Shown: positions 51,741 through 60,591 of the stretch, in pieces
Layout: every line of letters begins with the position of its first letter
Numbering within the stretch: the stretch's first letter is position 1
Assembly (NCBI RefSeq): GCF_021654855.1
Contig: NZ_AP024202.1
Location: forward strand, 868,001 to 932,000
Direction: 5' to 3'
Length of the DNA stretch: 64,000 nucleotides
Origin: Thiomicrorhabdus immobilis
GTDB taxonomy: Bacteria; Pseudomonadota; Gammaproteobacteria; Thiomicrospirales; Thiomicrospiraceae
The notes under the pieces: generated by a model
What the model saw: only the letters and a program-made list of their open reading frames with translations
The model's database searches: none
What the model was told of the DNA's origin: nothing
Made by a program: the position numbers and the translations under genes

Positions 51741-52430
51741 TTATTCAGCTTTATCAAACTGGATTAACTCAATCGTGAATAATAGCGTTTTGTTTGGCCC
51801 GATTGTTTCGCCGGCACCTTTTTCTCCATAAGCAAGGTTAGACGGAATAACCACTTCCCACTTATCACCTGGTTTCATGTGTTTTAAAACTTCTCCCCAG
51901 CCTTTAATGACATTACCCATTTGGAATTTTAGAGGGGTACCGCGTTTATAAGAACTATCAAACACTTTTCCGTCAATAAAAGAACCTTCATAGTGGGCGA
52001 ATATGGTGTCATTTTCTGTCGGTGAGTTACCTTTTCCAGACTTGATGACTTTATATTGGATTCCGCTATCTAAAGTTTTAACACCGGCTTTTTTGGCATT
52101 GTCAGCCATATAAGCTTCACCTTCTTTAAGGTTGGCTTCGCCTTGGGCTTTACGATGAGCAATCTGCTTTTGCATCATCTCTTTTTTAACTTCCGTAATC
52201 GCTTTCATCATCTCTTCTTCAGATAGGCGAGATTTACGGTTGTTCATGGCGTCTTCAAAACCTAAGGTAAATGCTTGGATGTCGATTTTTAAACCTTGTT
52301 GAGCAAAGTTTTTCGCTAAATCACTCCCTAAGGTGTAGCTGGCTTTTTGTTCTGTCGTGGTTAAAGGATCTGCGGCAATCACGTTCTGAGTGGTGAGTAA
52401 GCCTAATGATAAAAAGAGAATTTTCTTCAT
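51741..52430 (-). CDS. FKBP-type peptidyl-prolyl isomerase (FkpA/Mip type)
   Basis: This periplasmic folding helper isomerises Xaa-Pro bonds. The 229-residue product from ATG 52430 has a signal peptide (MKKILFLSLGLLTTQNVIAA), an N-terminal dimerisation helix domain (TEQKASYTLGSDLAKNF, then a long charged helix), and the C-terminal FKBP domain with GSFIDGKVFDSSYKRGTPL and WEVVIPSNLAYGEKG. The reading frame is open further upstream to 52484, but that would mask the signal peptide. A 30-bp palindrome lies upstream, between it and trxB. Confidence 0.92.
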   Translation of the reverse strand: MKKILFLSLGLLTTQNVIAADPLTTTEQKASYTLGSDLAKNFAQQGLKIDIQAFTLGFEDAMNNRKSRLSEEEMMKAITEVKKEMMQKQIAHRKAQGEANLKEGEAYMADNAKKAGVKTLDSGIQYKVIKSGKGNSPTENDTIFAHYEGSFIDGKVFDSSYKRGTPLKFQMGNVIKGWGEVLKHMKPGDKWEVVIPSNLAYGEKGAGETIGPNKTLLFTIELIQFDKAE

Positions 52431-52479
52431 TGAAATGCCTTTTGATTTGATAAGGATAATTTTTTTTAAAAACTGTATT

Positions 52480-52509
52480 TTCACACTTACCAGGCCTGGT
52501 AAGTGTGAA
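52480..52509. repeat. 30-bp perfect palindrome containing ACCAGGCCTGGT
   Basis: The left half TTCACACTTACCAGG is followed immediately by its exact reverse complement. The central 12 bases are the window-wide motif. It lies between the trxB stop (52542) and the FKBP start (52430), so on the reverse strand it could end the trxB transcript as a hairpin, but the T tract is not a classical one. It could also be a protein site. Confidence 0.9.
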
Positions 52510-52541
52510 CAAAGTATTAAATAACTTTAAGAAACTTAGGA

Positions 52542-53537
<996 letters not shown>

Positions 53538-53717
53538 TTACGATTGCTGACAAGCTTACTTGAAATTCAATCAAGGTTATAGTCAGATTCTCGTCTTTTT
53601 GTATGCTAAAATTTTAGCAGTTTTTAGAGAATAAACGAGACTAAAATCACGTTTGTTCATATTCGTAGAATAAGTTTCACTTGTCACTCATTTTAAATAG
53701 GGTAAAAGTCTCTTTAC

Positions 53718-56288
53718 ATGTCTTTTAAATCAGCAAAACCAGAAAATAAACCAACACCGTCTAACCATGAAAATATTACCACCATGAAACGCTTCGGTTG
53801 GATTTTGAAGGACGGTGTGGTACTGAGTTGTATTGGCTTGGCGTTTTTTCTATTTATTGTGCTCTTTAGTTATTCACCGTTGGACTCGGGATTTGATTCG
53901 GTGGGTGAAGTTCAAGATATTCAAAATTACGGCGGGAAAACCGGTGCTTGGATATCGTCCATGCTGCTTTATGTTTTTGGGGTATTTGGTTTCTTAATTC
54001 CATTTGGAATCCTTCTGGCTGGCTGGGTCACGCTCAAGATACGTACTGGTAATGAGTTGGACTATTTGAGATTTATTCTCAGTCTACTCGGGTTGTTGCT
54101 GTTAATCACTTCTGGCGCTGGTCTGGCAAATTTATATATGCAGCCCGATGCGTTGATTGAGTTACCTTACTCTGCCGGCGGTGTCTTGGGTTATGAATTG
54201 AGTAATGGCTTGGTCGGCTCCATCGATCTATTAGGCGCCACGCTGGTTTTATTGATTTTATTTGCGGTGGCTTTCAGCATGTTGAGTAGCTGTTCGTGGT
54301 TGACGATTATCGAGTTTACGGGCGAATCGGCGGTTAAATTCAGCGATAAAATCACCAGCCTATTCCAAGATAAAGTGATGGAATCGGATAAGGTCAAAGA
54401 GCAAGTTCAAAAAATTCAAACCCAGGTGAAACAAGGGGTTTCTAAAATCAATGTCAGTGGTGGCGATGCCGCTGAAGCCAGAAAACAGTGGTTGGCTAAA
54501 ATCCTGCCGCCTAAAGATCCTGCCGAAAAGGGTGGTGTCGAGCCGCTTTCTAAGGAAAAGGCGTCAGAGATAAAGGCCATCAACTCGCAGGCTGCTGTTC
54601 CAGGAGATCCTTCTATTGACCTTAATCATATGGAGGATGTTGCTTCTCCGACAGCAAGTCAGGTTCCTCAAGCTGTTTCTAGCTCGGTAGCAACCGTGGC
54701 AGCACAACCAACTTCAGCAGACGCTGTGGCGAAAGGGGTCGCCGTTGGCACAAAAGAAATGCCCAAAGCCAATGCTCAAATTGTAGAGAAGGCTGAACTA
54801 CCTAAATTGGATTTATTGGATTTAGCGCCTAGTTATGATGAAGGTTTCAGTAAAGATGAACTCACTGCGTTATCCGGTTTATTAGAGCAAAGATTGTTAG
54901 AGTTTGGGGTAACGGTGCAGGTCGAATCGGTACAGCCAGGTCCGGTGGTAACCCGTTTTGAAATCCTTCCCGCACCCGGTGTCAAGGTAAGTCAAATCAA
55001 TAATCTGGCCAAGGATTTGGCGCGAGTTTTATCGGTGAAATCGGTTCGTGTCGTCGATGTTATCCCTGGTAAGGCGGTTGTGGGAATCGAGATTCCAAAC
55101 GAGCAGAGAGAAATTGTCGGTTTTAGAGAGGTGTTGGCTTCGGATGAGTTTCAGTCGGCTTCATCACCGCTTACTGTGGCCTTAGGTCGAGATATCGCCG
55201 GAAAACCGGTGGTCGCCGATATCGCCAAAATGCCCCATTTATTGGTGGCGGGTACCACCGGTGCCGGTAAGTCGGTAGGGGTGAATAGCATGATTTTGAG
55301 CTTGCTCTATAAGAGTACCGCCGAAGAGGTTCGCTTGATTATGGTTGACCCTAAGATGCTGGAACTATCAGTCTATGAAGACATTCCGCATCTGTTGACT
55401 CCGGTTGTTACCGATATGAGTGATGCCGCCAACGCTTTACGTTGGTGTGTATTTGAGATGGATCGCCGTTATCAATTGATGGCAAAACTCGGGGTGCGTA
55501 ACATCGCCGGTTTTAACCTTAAAGTCAAAGAGGCGATAGCAAATGGCAAACCGATTATTGACCCGATTTATCAACAAGCGGCCAATTTTGGTCATGAGTT
55601 GGGGGAAGAACCGCCAACCTTAGAGCCATTGCCTTACATCGTGGTGGTGGTGGATGAATTTGCCGACATGATTATGGTGGTGGGTAAAGAGGTAGAGCAA
55701 CTGATTGCCCGTATCGCCCAAAAAGCGCGTGCGGCCGGTATCCACCTGATTTTAGCTACCCAGCGACCATCGGTGAACGTTATTACCGGTTTGATTAAAG
55801 CCAATATTCCAACCCGAATCTCTTTTATGGTCAACACCAAAATCGATTCGCGAACCATTCTTGACCAAGGTGGTGCGGAACAACTGTTAGGGATGGGTGA
55901 CATGCTGTTTATGCCGCCAGGTTCGGGGACGCCACGCCGAGTGCATGGTGCGTTTATGAAAGATGAAGAGGTACATCGTGTAGCCTCTTTTATTAAAACC
56001 CAGGGCAAACCGCAGTATTTAGAATCGATTACCCAGGCCAATAGCGGTGCGGATGGCGGTTCAGGTGGCGCTGATGGCGATGGTGAACAAGATGCGTTAT
56101 ACGATGAAGCGGTCGAATTTGTGGTCAATGCTCGCAGAGTGTCAATCTCATCGGTACAGCGTCGTTTTAAAATAGGCTATAACCGTGCGGCACGTATTGT
56201 CGAATCGATGGAATCGGCAGGGGTTGTGTCTACTGCAGGTTCAAACGGCAACCGTGAAGTTTTGGCGCCAAAACCCCAAGATAATTAA
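53718..56288 (+). CDS. ftsK: DNA translocase FtsK
   Basis: FtsK anchors to the septum and pumps DNA to place the chromosome dimer resolution site at division. The 856-residue product has about four to five N-terminal membrane helices (residues 20-195), a moderate linker (about 195-360), the alpha-beta motor with Walker A GTTGAGKS at 512-519 and VVVVDEFADMIMV (Walker B), and the gamma winged-helix domain (ISSVQRRFKIGYNRAARIVE) that reads KOPS sites. The linker is far shorter than that of E. coli. Confidence 0.97.
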   Translation: MSFKSAKPENKPTPSNHENITTMKRFGWILKDGVVLSCIGLAFFLFIVLFSYSPLDSGFDSVGEVQDIQNYGGKTGAWISSMLLYVFGVFGFLIPFGILLAGWVTLKIRTGNELDYLRFILSLLGLLLLITSGAGLANLYMQPDALIELPYSAGGVLGYELSNGLVGSIDLLGATLVLLILFAVAFSMLSSCSWLTIIEFTGESAVKFSDKITSLFQDKVMESDKVKEQVQKIQTQVKQGVSKINVSGGDAAEARKQWLAKILPPKDPAEKGGVEPLSKEKASEIKAINSQAAVPGDPSIDLNHMEDVASPTASQVPQAVSSSVATVAAQPTSADAVAKGVAVGTKEMPKANAQIVEKAELPKLDLLDLAPSYDEGFSKDELTALSGLLEQRLLEFGVTVQVESVQPGPVVTRFEILPAPGVKVSQINNLAKDLARVLSVKSVRVVDVIPGKAVVGIEIPNEQREIVGFREVLASDEFQSASSPLTVALGRDIAGKPVVADIAKMPHLLVAGTTGAGKSVGVNSMILSLLYKSTAEEVRLIMVDPKMLELSVYEDIPHLLTPVVTDMSDAANALRWCVFEMDRRYQLMAKLGVRNIAGFNLKVKEAIANGKPIIDPIYQQAANFGHELGEEPPTLEPLPYIVVVVDEFADMIMVVGKEVEQLIARIAQKARAAGIHLILATQRPSVNVITGLIKANIPTRISFMVNTKIDSRTILDQGGAEQLLGMGDMLFMPPGSGTPRRVHGAFMKDEEVHRVASFIKTQGKPQYLESITQANSGADGGSGGADGDGEQDALYDEAVEFVVNARRVSISSVQRRFKIGYNRAARIVESMESAGVVSTAGSNGNREVLAPKPQDN

Positions 56289-56332
56289 TACCGCCAACTT
56301 TTATTAAAATAACAATCAATAGAGAGTAACTC

Positions 56333-56977
56333 GTGAAATCATTTTTAAACGCTTCAATCAGCGTATTTGTCATCTCTAGCAGTTTGCTGTTTAGTACTCA
56401 AGTCTATGCTGCAAAAGACAATTTGGGTGCCGATTTGCAAAACTATGTGAATCAACTGCAAACCTTTAAAGCGGATTTTGTGCAAACCCAGCCAGATGAA
56501 GCGTTATTCGCAACCAATACCTCAATCGGTCATTTTGAACTGAATCGACCAGGAAAACTGGTGTGGCAGTACTTTAAACCGAATGAACAGAAAATCGTGG
56601 TCGATGGCAAGAATCTGTGGGTCTATGACGAGGATTTAGACCAGGTAACGGTTCGCCCGATTGAAGAGATTAAAGCGGAATTACCGTTAAGCTGGTTGCT
56701 TTACAAAGAACCGATTCAGTCCAAATTCACCATCATTGAATCGGGTGATAAAAATGGTACCCAGTGGTTTAACTTAACTCCAAAAGCGGCTACCTACTTT
56801 CAAAGTATCGACGTCGGTATGAAAAACGGAGAGATGACTGATGTTTGGATGTATCAAAGCGCCGATAATATTACCAAGGTGCAATTTACCAATATTCAAT
56901 CCAACCAAGTGATTCCTTATAAATCCTTTCAGTTCAATCTGCCTGAAGGCGCGGATTTGGTAGGTACGCCACAATAA
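56333..56977 (+). CDS. lolA: Outer membrane lipoprotein carrier LolA
   Basis: LolA shuttles lipoproteins across the periplasm from LolCDE to LolB. The 214-residue product has a signal peptide (residues 1-26, ending VYA), then LQNYVNQLQTFKADFVQTQ, GHFELNRPGKLVWQY and VVDGKNLWVYDEDLDQVTVR, typical of LolA. It starts with GTG. rarA overlaps its stop by one base (TAATG), as in many gammaproteobacteria (ftsK-lolA-rarA). Confidence 0.95.
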   Translation: MKSFLNASISVFVISSSLLFSTQVYAAKDNLGADLQNYVNQLQTFKADFVQTQPDEALFATNTSIGHFELNRPGKLVWQYFKPNEQKIVVDGKNLWVYDEDLDQVTVRPIEEIKAELPLSWLLYKEPIQSKFTIIESGDKNGTQWFNLTPKAATYFQSIDVGMKNGEMTDVWMYQSADNITKVQFTNIQSNQVIPYKSFQFNLPEGADLVGTPQ

Positions 56978-58329
56978 TGTCAGTTTACCGACCATTGTCA
57001 GACCGCTTAAGGCCAACTGAACTTAAGGATTATGTCGGCCAAAAACACCTCTTGGGTGAAAAGCGGGCTTTGTCACGTATGCTGGATTCAGGCCGCTTGC
57101 ACTCCATGGTGTTTTGGGGGCCGCCGGGAGTGGGGAAAACCACCTTGGCACGCTTGATTGCCTTGCAGTCTGATTTACAGTTCATTAATCTTTCTGCGGT
57201 TTTGGACGGGGTCAAAGAGGTGCGAGCTGCAGTTGAACAGGCCAAACTGCACCGTCAACAGTTTCAACAGGGAACTTTGTTGTTTGTGGACGAGGTGCAT
57301 CGTTTCAATAAAGCGCAACAGGATGCGTTCTTACCGTTTGTGGAAGATGGCACTTTTGTGTTTATTGGTGCCACCACTGAGAACCCTTCTTTTGAACTCA
57401 ACAACGCTTTGCTTTCAAGAGCCAAAGTGTATGTGTTGAGAACGTTGGAAGAGGACGAATTGTCGACGGTTTTGGAGCGTGGTCGCGCCTTATTGGAAGC
57501 GGATTTGAATGCCGATGATTCTCTCTCAGAAAAAGTACAGATTGAGATTGAAGATAAGGCTGCTGAGTTATTGATTGAAGCGGCTGATGGTGATGCAAGA
57601 CGTTTATTGAACAGCCTTGAACAAGCCATGGATTTCGCCGAATATGAAGCCAAGCAAAACCAACCAGGCCTGGTAAGGTTGACCACCGATAATTGCAAAG
57701 AGGTGATTCAAGGGGGTGTCAGACGTTTTGACAAGGGAGGCGAGGCGTTTTACGATCAAATTTCAGCACTGCATAAGTCCATTCGTGGTTCAGATGCCAA
57801 CGCCGCTTTGTATTGGTTGGTTAGAATGCTGGATGGTGGTGCCGACCCTCGTTATCTGGGGCGAAGGCTTATTAGGATGGCCAGTGAAGAGATCGGTAAT
57901 GCCGACCCTAAAGCCTTGCAAATAGCCATCAATGCCGCAGAGTCTTATGAACGTTTAGGCTCGCCAGAAGGTGATTTGGCTTTGGCTCATGCCGCCAGTT
58001 ATTTGGCGGTGGCGCCAAAATCCAATGCGGTTTACATGGCTTATAAGGCCGTATTGGCGGACATTAAAGAGCATGGCTCGCATGAGGTGCCGTTGCATCT
58101 ACGTAACGCGCCCACTAAATTGATGGCTGAATTGGACTATGGTCAGGGGTATCGTTATGCACATGACGAACCTGAAGCCTTTGCCGCTGGAGAAAGTTAT
58201 TTCCCGGATGACATGCTGGAAAAAACCTACTACCAACCGGTTGAACGCGGTTTGGAAATCAAGATTTCAGCCAAGATGGAGTATCTCCGTCAATTGAATG
58301 AAAATGCTATTTATAAAAGACGTTCATAA
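56977..58329 (+). CDS. rarA: Replication-associated recombination protein RarA
   Basis: RarA is an AAA+ ATPase of the clamp-loader family that acts at stalled forks. The 450-residue product has Walker A GPPGVGKTTLAR, Walker B LLFVDEVHRFNKAQQDAF, sensor GATTENPSFELN, and the C-terminal tetramerisation and lid region. It holds a complete ACCAGGCCTGGT copy at 57663-57674. Confidence 0.96.
   Translation: MSVYRPLSDRLRPTELKDYVGQKHLLGEKRALSRMLDSGRLHSMVFWGPPGVGKTTLARLIALQSDLQFINLSAVLDGVKEVRAAVEQAKLHRQQFQQGTLLFVDEVHRFNKAQQDAFLPFVEDGTFVFIGATTENPSFELNNALLSRAKVYVLRTLEEDELSTVLERGRALLEADLNADDSLSEKVQIEIEDKAAELLIEAADGDARRLLNSLEQAMDFAEYEAKQNQPGLVRLTTDNCKEVIQGGVRRFDKGGEAFYDQISALHKSIRGSDANAALYWLVRMLDGGADPRYLGRRLIRMASEEIGNADPKALQIAINAAESYERLGSPEGDLALAHAASYLAVAPKSNAVYMAYKAVLADIKEHGSHEVPLHLRNAPTKLMAELDYGQGYRYAHDEPEAFAAGESYFPDDMLEKTYYQPVERGLEIKISAKMEYLRQLNENAIYKRRS
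57663..57674. repeat. Complete ACCAGGCCTGGT palindrome in rarA
   Basis: Exact 12-bp palindrome, read in the Pro-Gly-Leu-Val frame. Confidence 0.8.
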
Positions 58330-58369
58330 AATAACTTAACCTTAAATTGATGTTTAAAGGACTTATACC

Positions 58370-58753
58370 ATGATGACAGGACTCGGTTGGTTTGCCATTG
58401 CAATGGGTGGCGCTTTAGGGGCAACGGCTCGTTTTGCGATGTCACACCAGGTGTACCAATGGTTTGGTCGTGATTTTGCCTGGGGTACCTTGTCGGTCAA
58501 TATGTTGGGGTCTTTTATCATGGGGCTAATGGCGGTGCTGTTGGTCGATAAGCTCGGAGTGTCTACCGAGTGGCGCGCGTTTATTATGGTGGGCTTTTTA
58601 GGCGCTTTTACCACCTTTTCCACCTTCTCTTTCGAGACCATGCAGTACCTGGAAGTGGGCGAAATCAATAAGGCTTTTATGAATATCGCCATCAGTGTGT
58701 TAACGTGTTTAGTCGCGGTATGGTTAGGCATGTTGGCTGGACGACAGTTTTAA
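58370..58753 (+). CDS. crcB: Fluoride exporter CrcB/Fluc
   Basis: CrcB/Fluc is a dimeric fluoride channel of the inner membrane. The 127-residue product has four helices with family features GGALGATARFAMS, GTLSVNMLGSFIMGL and GFLGAFTTFSTFSFET. AAAGGA lies eight bases before the ATG at 58370. I saw no obvious fluoride riboswitch in the short leader. Confidence 0.95.
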   Translation: MMTGLGWFAIAMGGALGATARFAMSHQVYQWFGRDFAWGTLSVNMLGSFIMGLMAVLLVDKLGVSTEWRAFIMVGFLGAFTTFSTFSFETMQYLEVGEINKAFMNIAISVLTCLVAVWLGMLAGRQF

Positions 58754-58839
58754 TTTGCAAGCGCATTCAATATTGCTTATTTCTCATTTCATCTTCTTAT
58801 AAAAAACAGTAGAATCAGAGTTTCAATTTGCGCATTATC

Positions 58840-58858
58840 CCAGTGGAATCCTCACTGG
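58840..58858 (+). other. Hairpin in the leader of gcvT
   Basis: CCAGTG at 58840-58845 pairs with CACTGG at 58853-58858 over a seven-base loop in the 159-base gap between crcB and gcvT. No strong T tract follows. I could not fit the tandem glycine aptamer in this gap. Confidence 0.5.
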
Positions 58859-58912
58859 TATTTTCTGTAAATCCATCAAAATTTAGCGAGATAGTCCAAG
58901 GAAACCAGCGTT

Positions 58913-60037
58913 ATGGCGAACCACGATATCACTCTGCAAAAAACGCCTCTCTACACCTTACACCAAGAATTAGGTGCCAAATTAGTGCCTTTTGCCGGGT
59001 ATGAAATGCCGGTTCAATATCCACTGGGAATCAAAAAAGAACATCTGCATACCCGTGAAAAAGCCGGTCTGTTCGATGTTTCACACATGGGTCAGATTAT
59101 CCTAAAAGGCGAGAAAGCCGCTCAGGCTTTAGAAAGCTTGGTTCCGGTTGATATTGTGGATTTATCCATTGGACAACAGCGATATGCGCTGTTTACCAAT
59201 CAGGACGGCGGCGTAATGGATGATTTAATGGTCACCAACACCGGAGAACATCTATTTTTAGTGGTCAATGCCGCTTGTAAAGAACAAGACATCAATCACC
59301 TTAAAAGGCATTTGGCTAATCAGTGTGATATTCACGTCTTGGACGATTATGCCTTGCTGGCTTTGCAGGGTCCGAAAGCGGGTGAGGTATTGGCCAAAAT
59401 AGCGCCTGAATCGAGTGAAATGCGGTTTATGACCGCCAAAACCTTGATGTTAAACGGGGTTGAGTGTTTTGTAACCCGATCCGGCTATACCGGCGAGGAC
59501 GGGTTTGAAATTTCTCTCCCCAATTCGCAGGCCGAAGCTTTGGCACGTTTATTATTGGCCGATGACGATGTGGAGATGATTGGTCTTGGTGCGCGCGACT
59601 CGTTACGTTTGGAAGCGGGTTTGTGTTTGTATGGTCATGAGTTGGATAATGACATTTCTCCAGTAGAAGCCAGTTTGGTATGGGCTTTGTCAAAAGCCCG
59701 CAGAGTCGATGGTGTAAGGGCTGGCGGTTATCTAGGGGCTGAAGTAATCATGTCTCAACTGGCCAACGGAGTTTCCCGAAAACGTGTAGGTTTAAAACCG
59801 CAAGGTAAAATGCCGGTACGAGATGGCGCTGAAATTGTCGATGAGAAGGATAACGTAATTGGCGTGGTCACCAGTGGTGGATTTGGCGTGAGTTTAAATA
59901 GTCCAATTGCGATGGGCTATGTGCCAAGCGATTACGCCGAAGCCGGCAGGGAACTCAATGCGATGGTCAGGGGTAAAAAGGTACCGATGCAAGTGGTGAG
60001 TTTACCCTTTGTAAAACAGAATTATTACCGTGGTTGA
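58913..60037 (+). CDS. gcvT: Glycine cleavage system T protein (aminomethyltransferase)
   Basis: GcvT transfers the methylene of the lipoyl-bound aminomethyl group to tetrahydrofolate and releases ammonia. The 374-residue product has YEMPVQYPLGIKKEHLHTR, GLFDVSHMGQI and SGYTGEDGFEI, all characteristic. It starts the gcvT-gcvH-gcvP operon. Confidence 0.97.
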   Translation: MANHDITLQKTPLYTLHQELGAKLVPFAGYEMPVQYPLGIKKEHLHTREKAGLFDVSHMGQIILKGEKAAQALESLVPVDIVDLSIGQQRYALFTNQDGGVMDDLMVTNTGEHLFLVVNAACKEQDINHLKRHLANQCDIHVLDDYALLALQGPKAGEVLAKIAPESSEMRFMTAKTLMLNGVECFVTRSGYTGEDGFEISLPNSQAEALARLLLADDDVEMIGLGARDSLRLEAGLCLYGHELDNDISPVEASLVWALSKARRVDGVRAGGYLGAEVIMSQLANGVSRKRVGLKPQGKMPVRDGAEIVDEKDNVIGVVTSGGFGVSLNSPIAMGYVPSDYAEAGRELNAMVRGKKVPMQVVSLPFVKQNYYRG

Positions 60038-60044
60038 TGGTTTA

Positions 60045-60056
60045 ACCCGGCCTGGT
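60045..60056. repeat. Variant of the palindrome after gcvT
   Basis: ACCCGGCCTGGT, 11 of 12 bases matching ACCAGGCCTGGT, in noncoding DNA just after the gcvT stop codon. Confidence 0.45.
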
Positions 60057-60171
60057 AGTTTCTGTTTTTTCGCTAAACAGCACCTGATACACAAATTAAT
60101 AGATAATTTAATACACAACCTAAAATTAATGAATGAACAAAGACACAAGAACAATCAGTTAGGAGAAAATC

Positions 60172-60543
60172 ATGAGTAATATTAAATACAGCGCAGAGCA
60201 TGAATGGATTCAAGATAATGGTGATGGTACGGTGTTGATCGGCATTACCGATTTTGCCCAGGAACAGTTGGGTGATTTGGTGTTTGTTGAGCTGCCAGAA
60301 CTGGGTACGGAAATCACCAAGGGTGAAGAAATCTCGGTGATTGAATCGGTTAAGGCGGCGAGTGACCTGTTTGCGCCGGTTGATGGAACGGTGATAGAGG
60401 TTAATGAATCTTTAGAAGATGAGCCTGAACTGATCAATGAAGATGCGATGGCCAATTGGATTATTAAAGTAGAGCTTACCGATCCTTCAGACCTGGATGA
60501 CTTGATGGATGAAGATGCTTATAACGCCTTAACTGAAGAGTAA
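60172..60543 (+). CDS. gcvH: Glycine cleavage system H protein
   Basis: GcvH carries the lipoyl arm between the P, T and L proteins. The 123-residue product has the lipoylation Lys61 in SVIESVKAASDLFAPVDG and the N-terminal YSAEHEWIQDNGDGTVLIGI. AGGAG precedes the ATG. Confidence 0.97.
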   Translation: MSNIKYSAEHEWIQDNGDGTVLIGITDFAQEQLGDLVFVELPELGTEITKGEEISVIESVKAASDLFAPVDGTVIEVNESLEDEPELINEDAMANWIIKVELTDPSDLDDLMDEDAYNALTEE

Positions 60544-60591
60544 ACGGCAGTCAATTTATGTAATGGATGGATTCAATCGGGAGAGCACAAC

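Noticed and set aside
53605-53618. 14-bp palindrome GCTAAAATTTTAGC between trxB and ftsK
   Set aside because: AT-rich and short. It could be an operator or a weak terminator, but it matches no site that I know and has no second copy that I noticed.
58754-58912. Glycine riboswitch before gcvT
   Set aside because: The gap is only 159 bases and I could not place the conserved tandem aptamer cores; only one short hairpin is visible.
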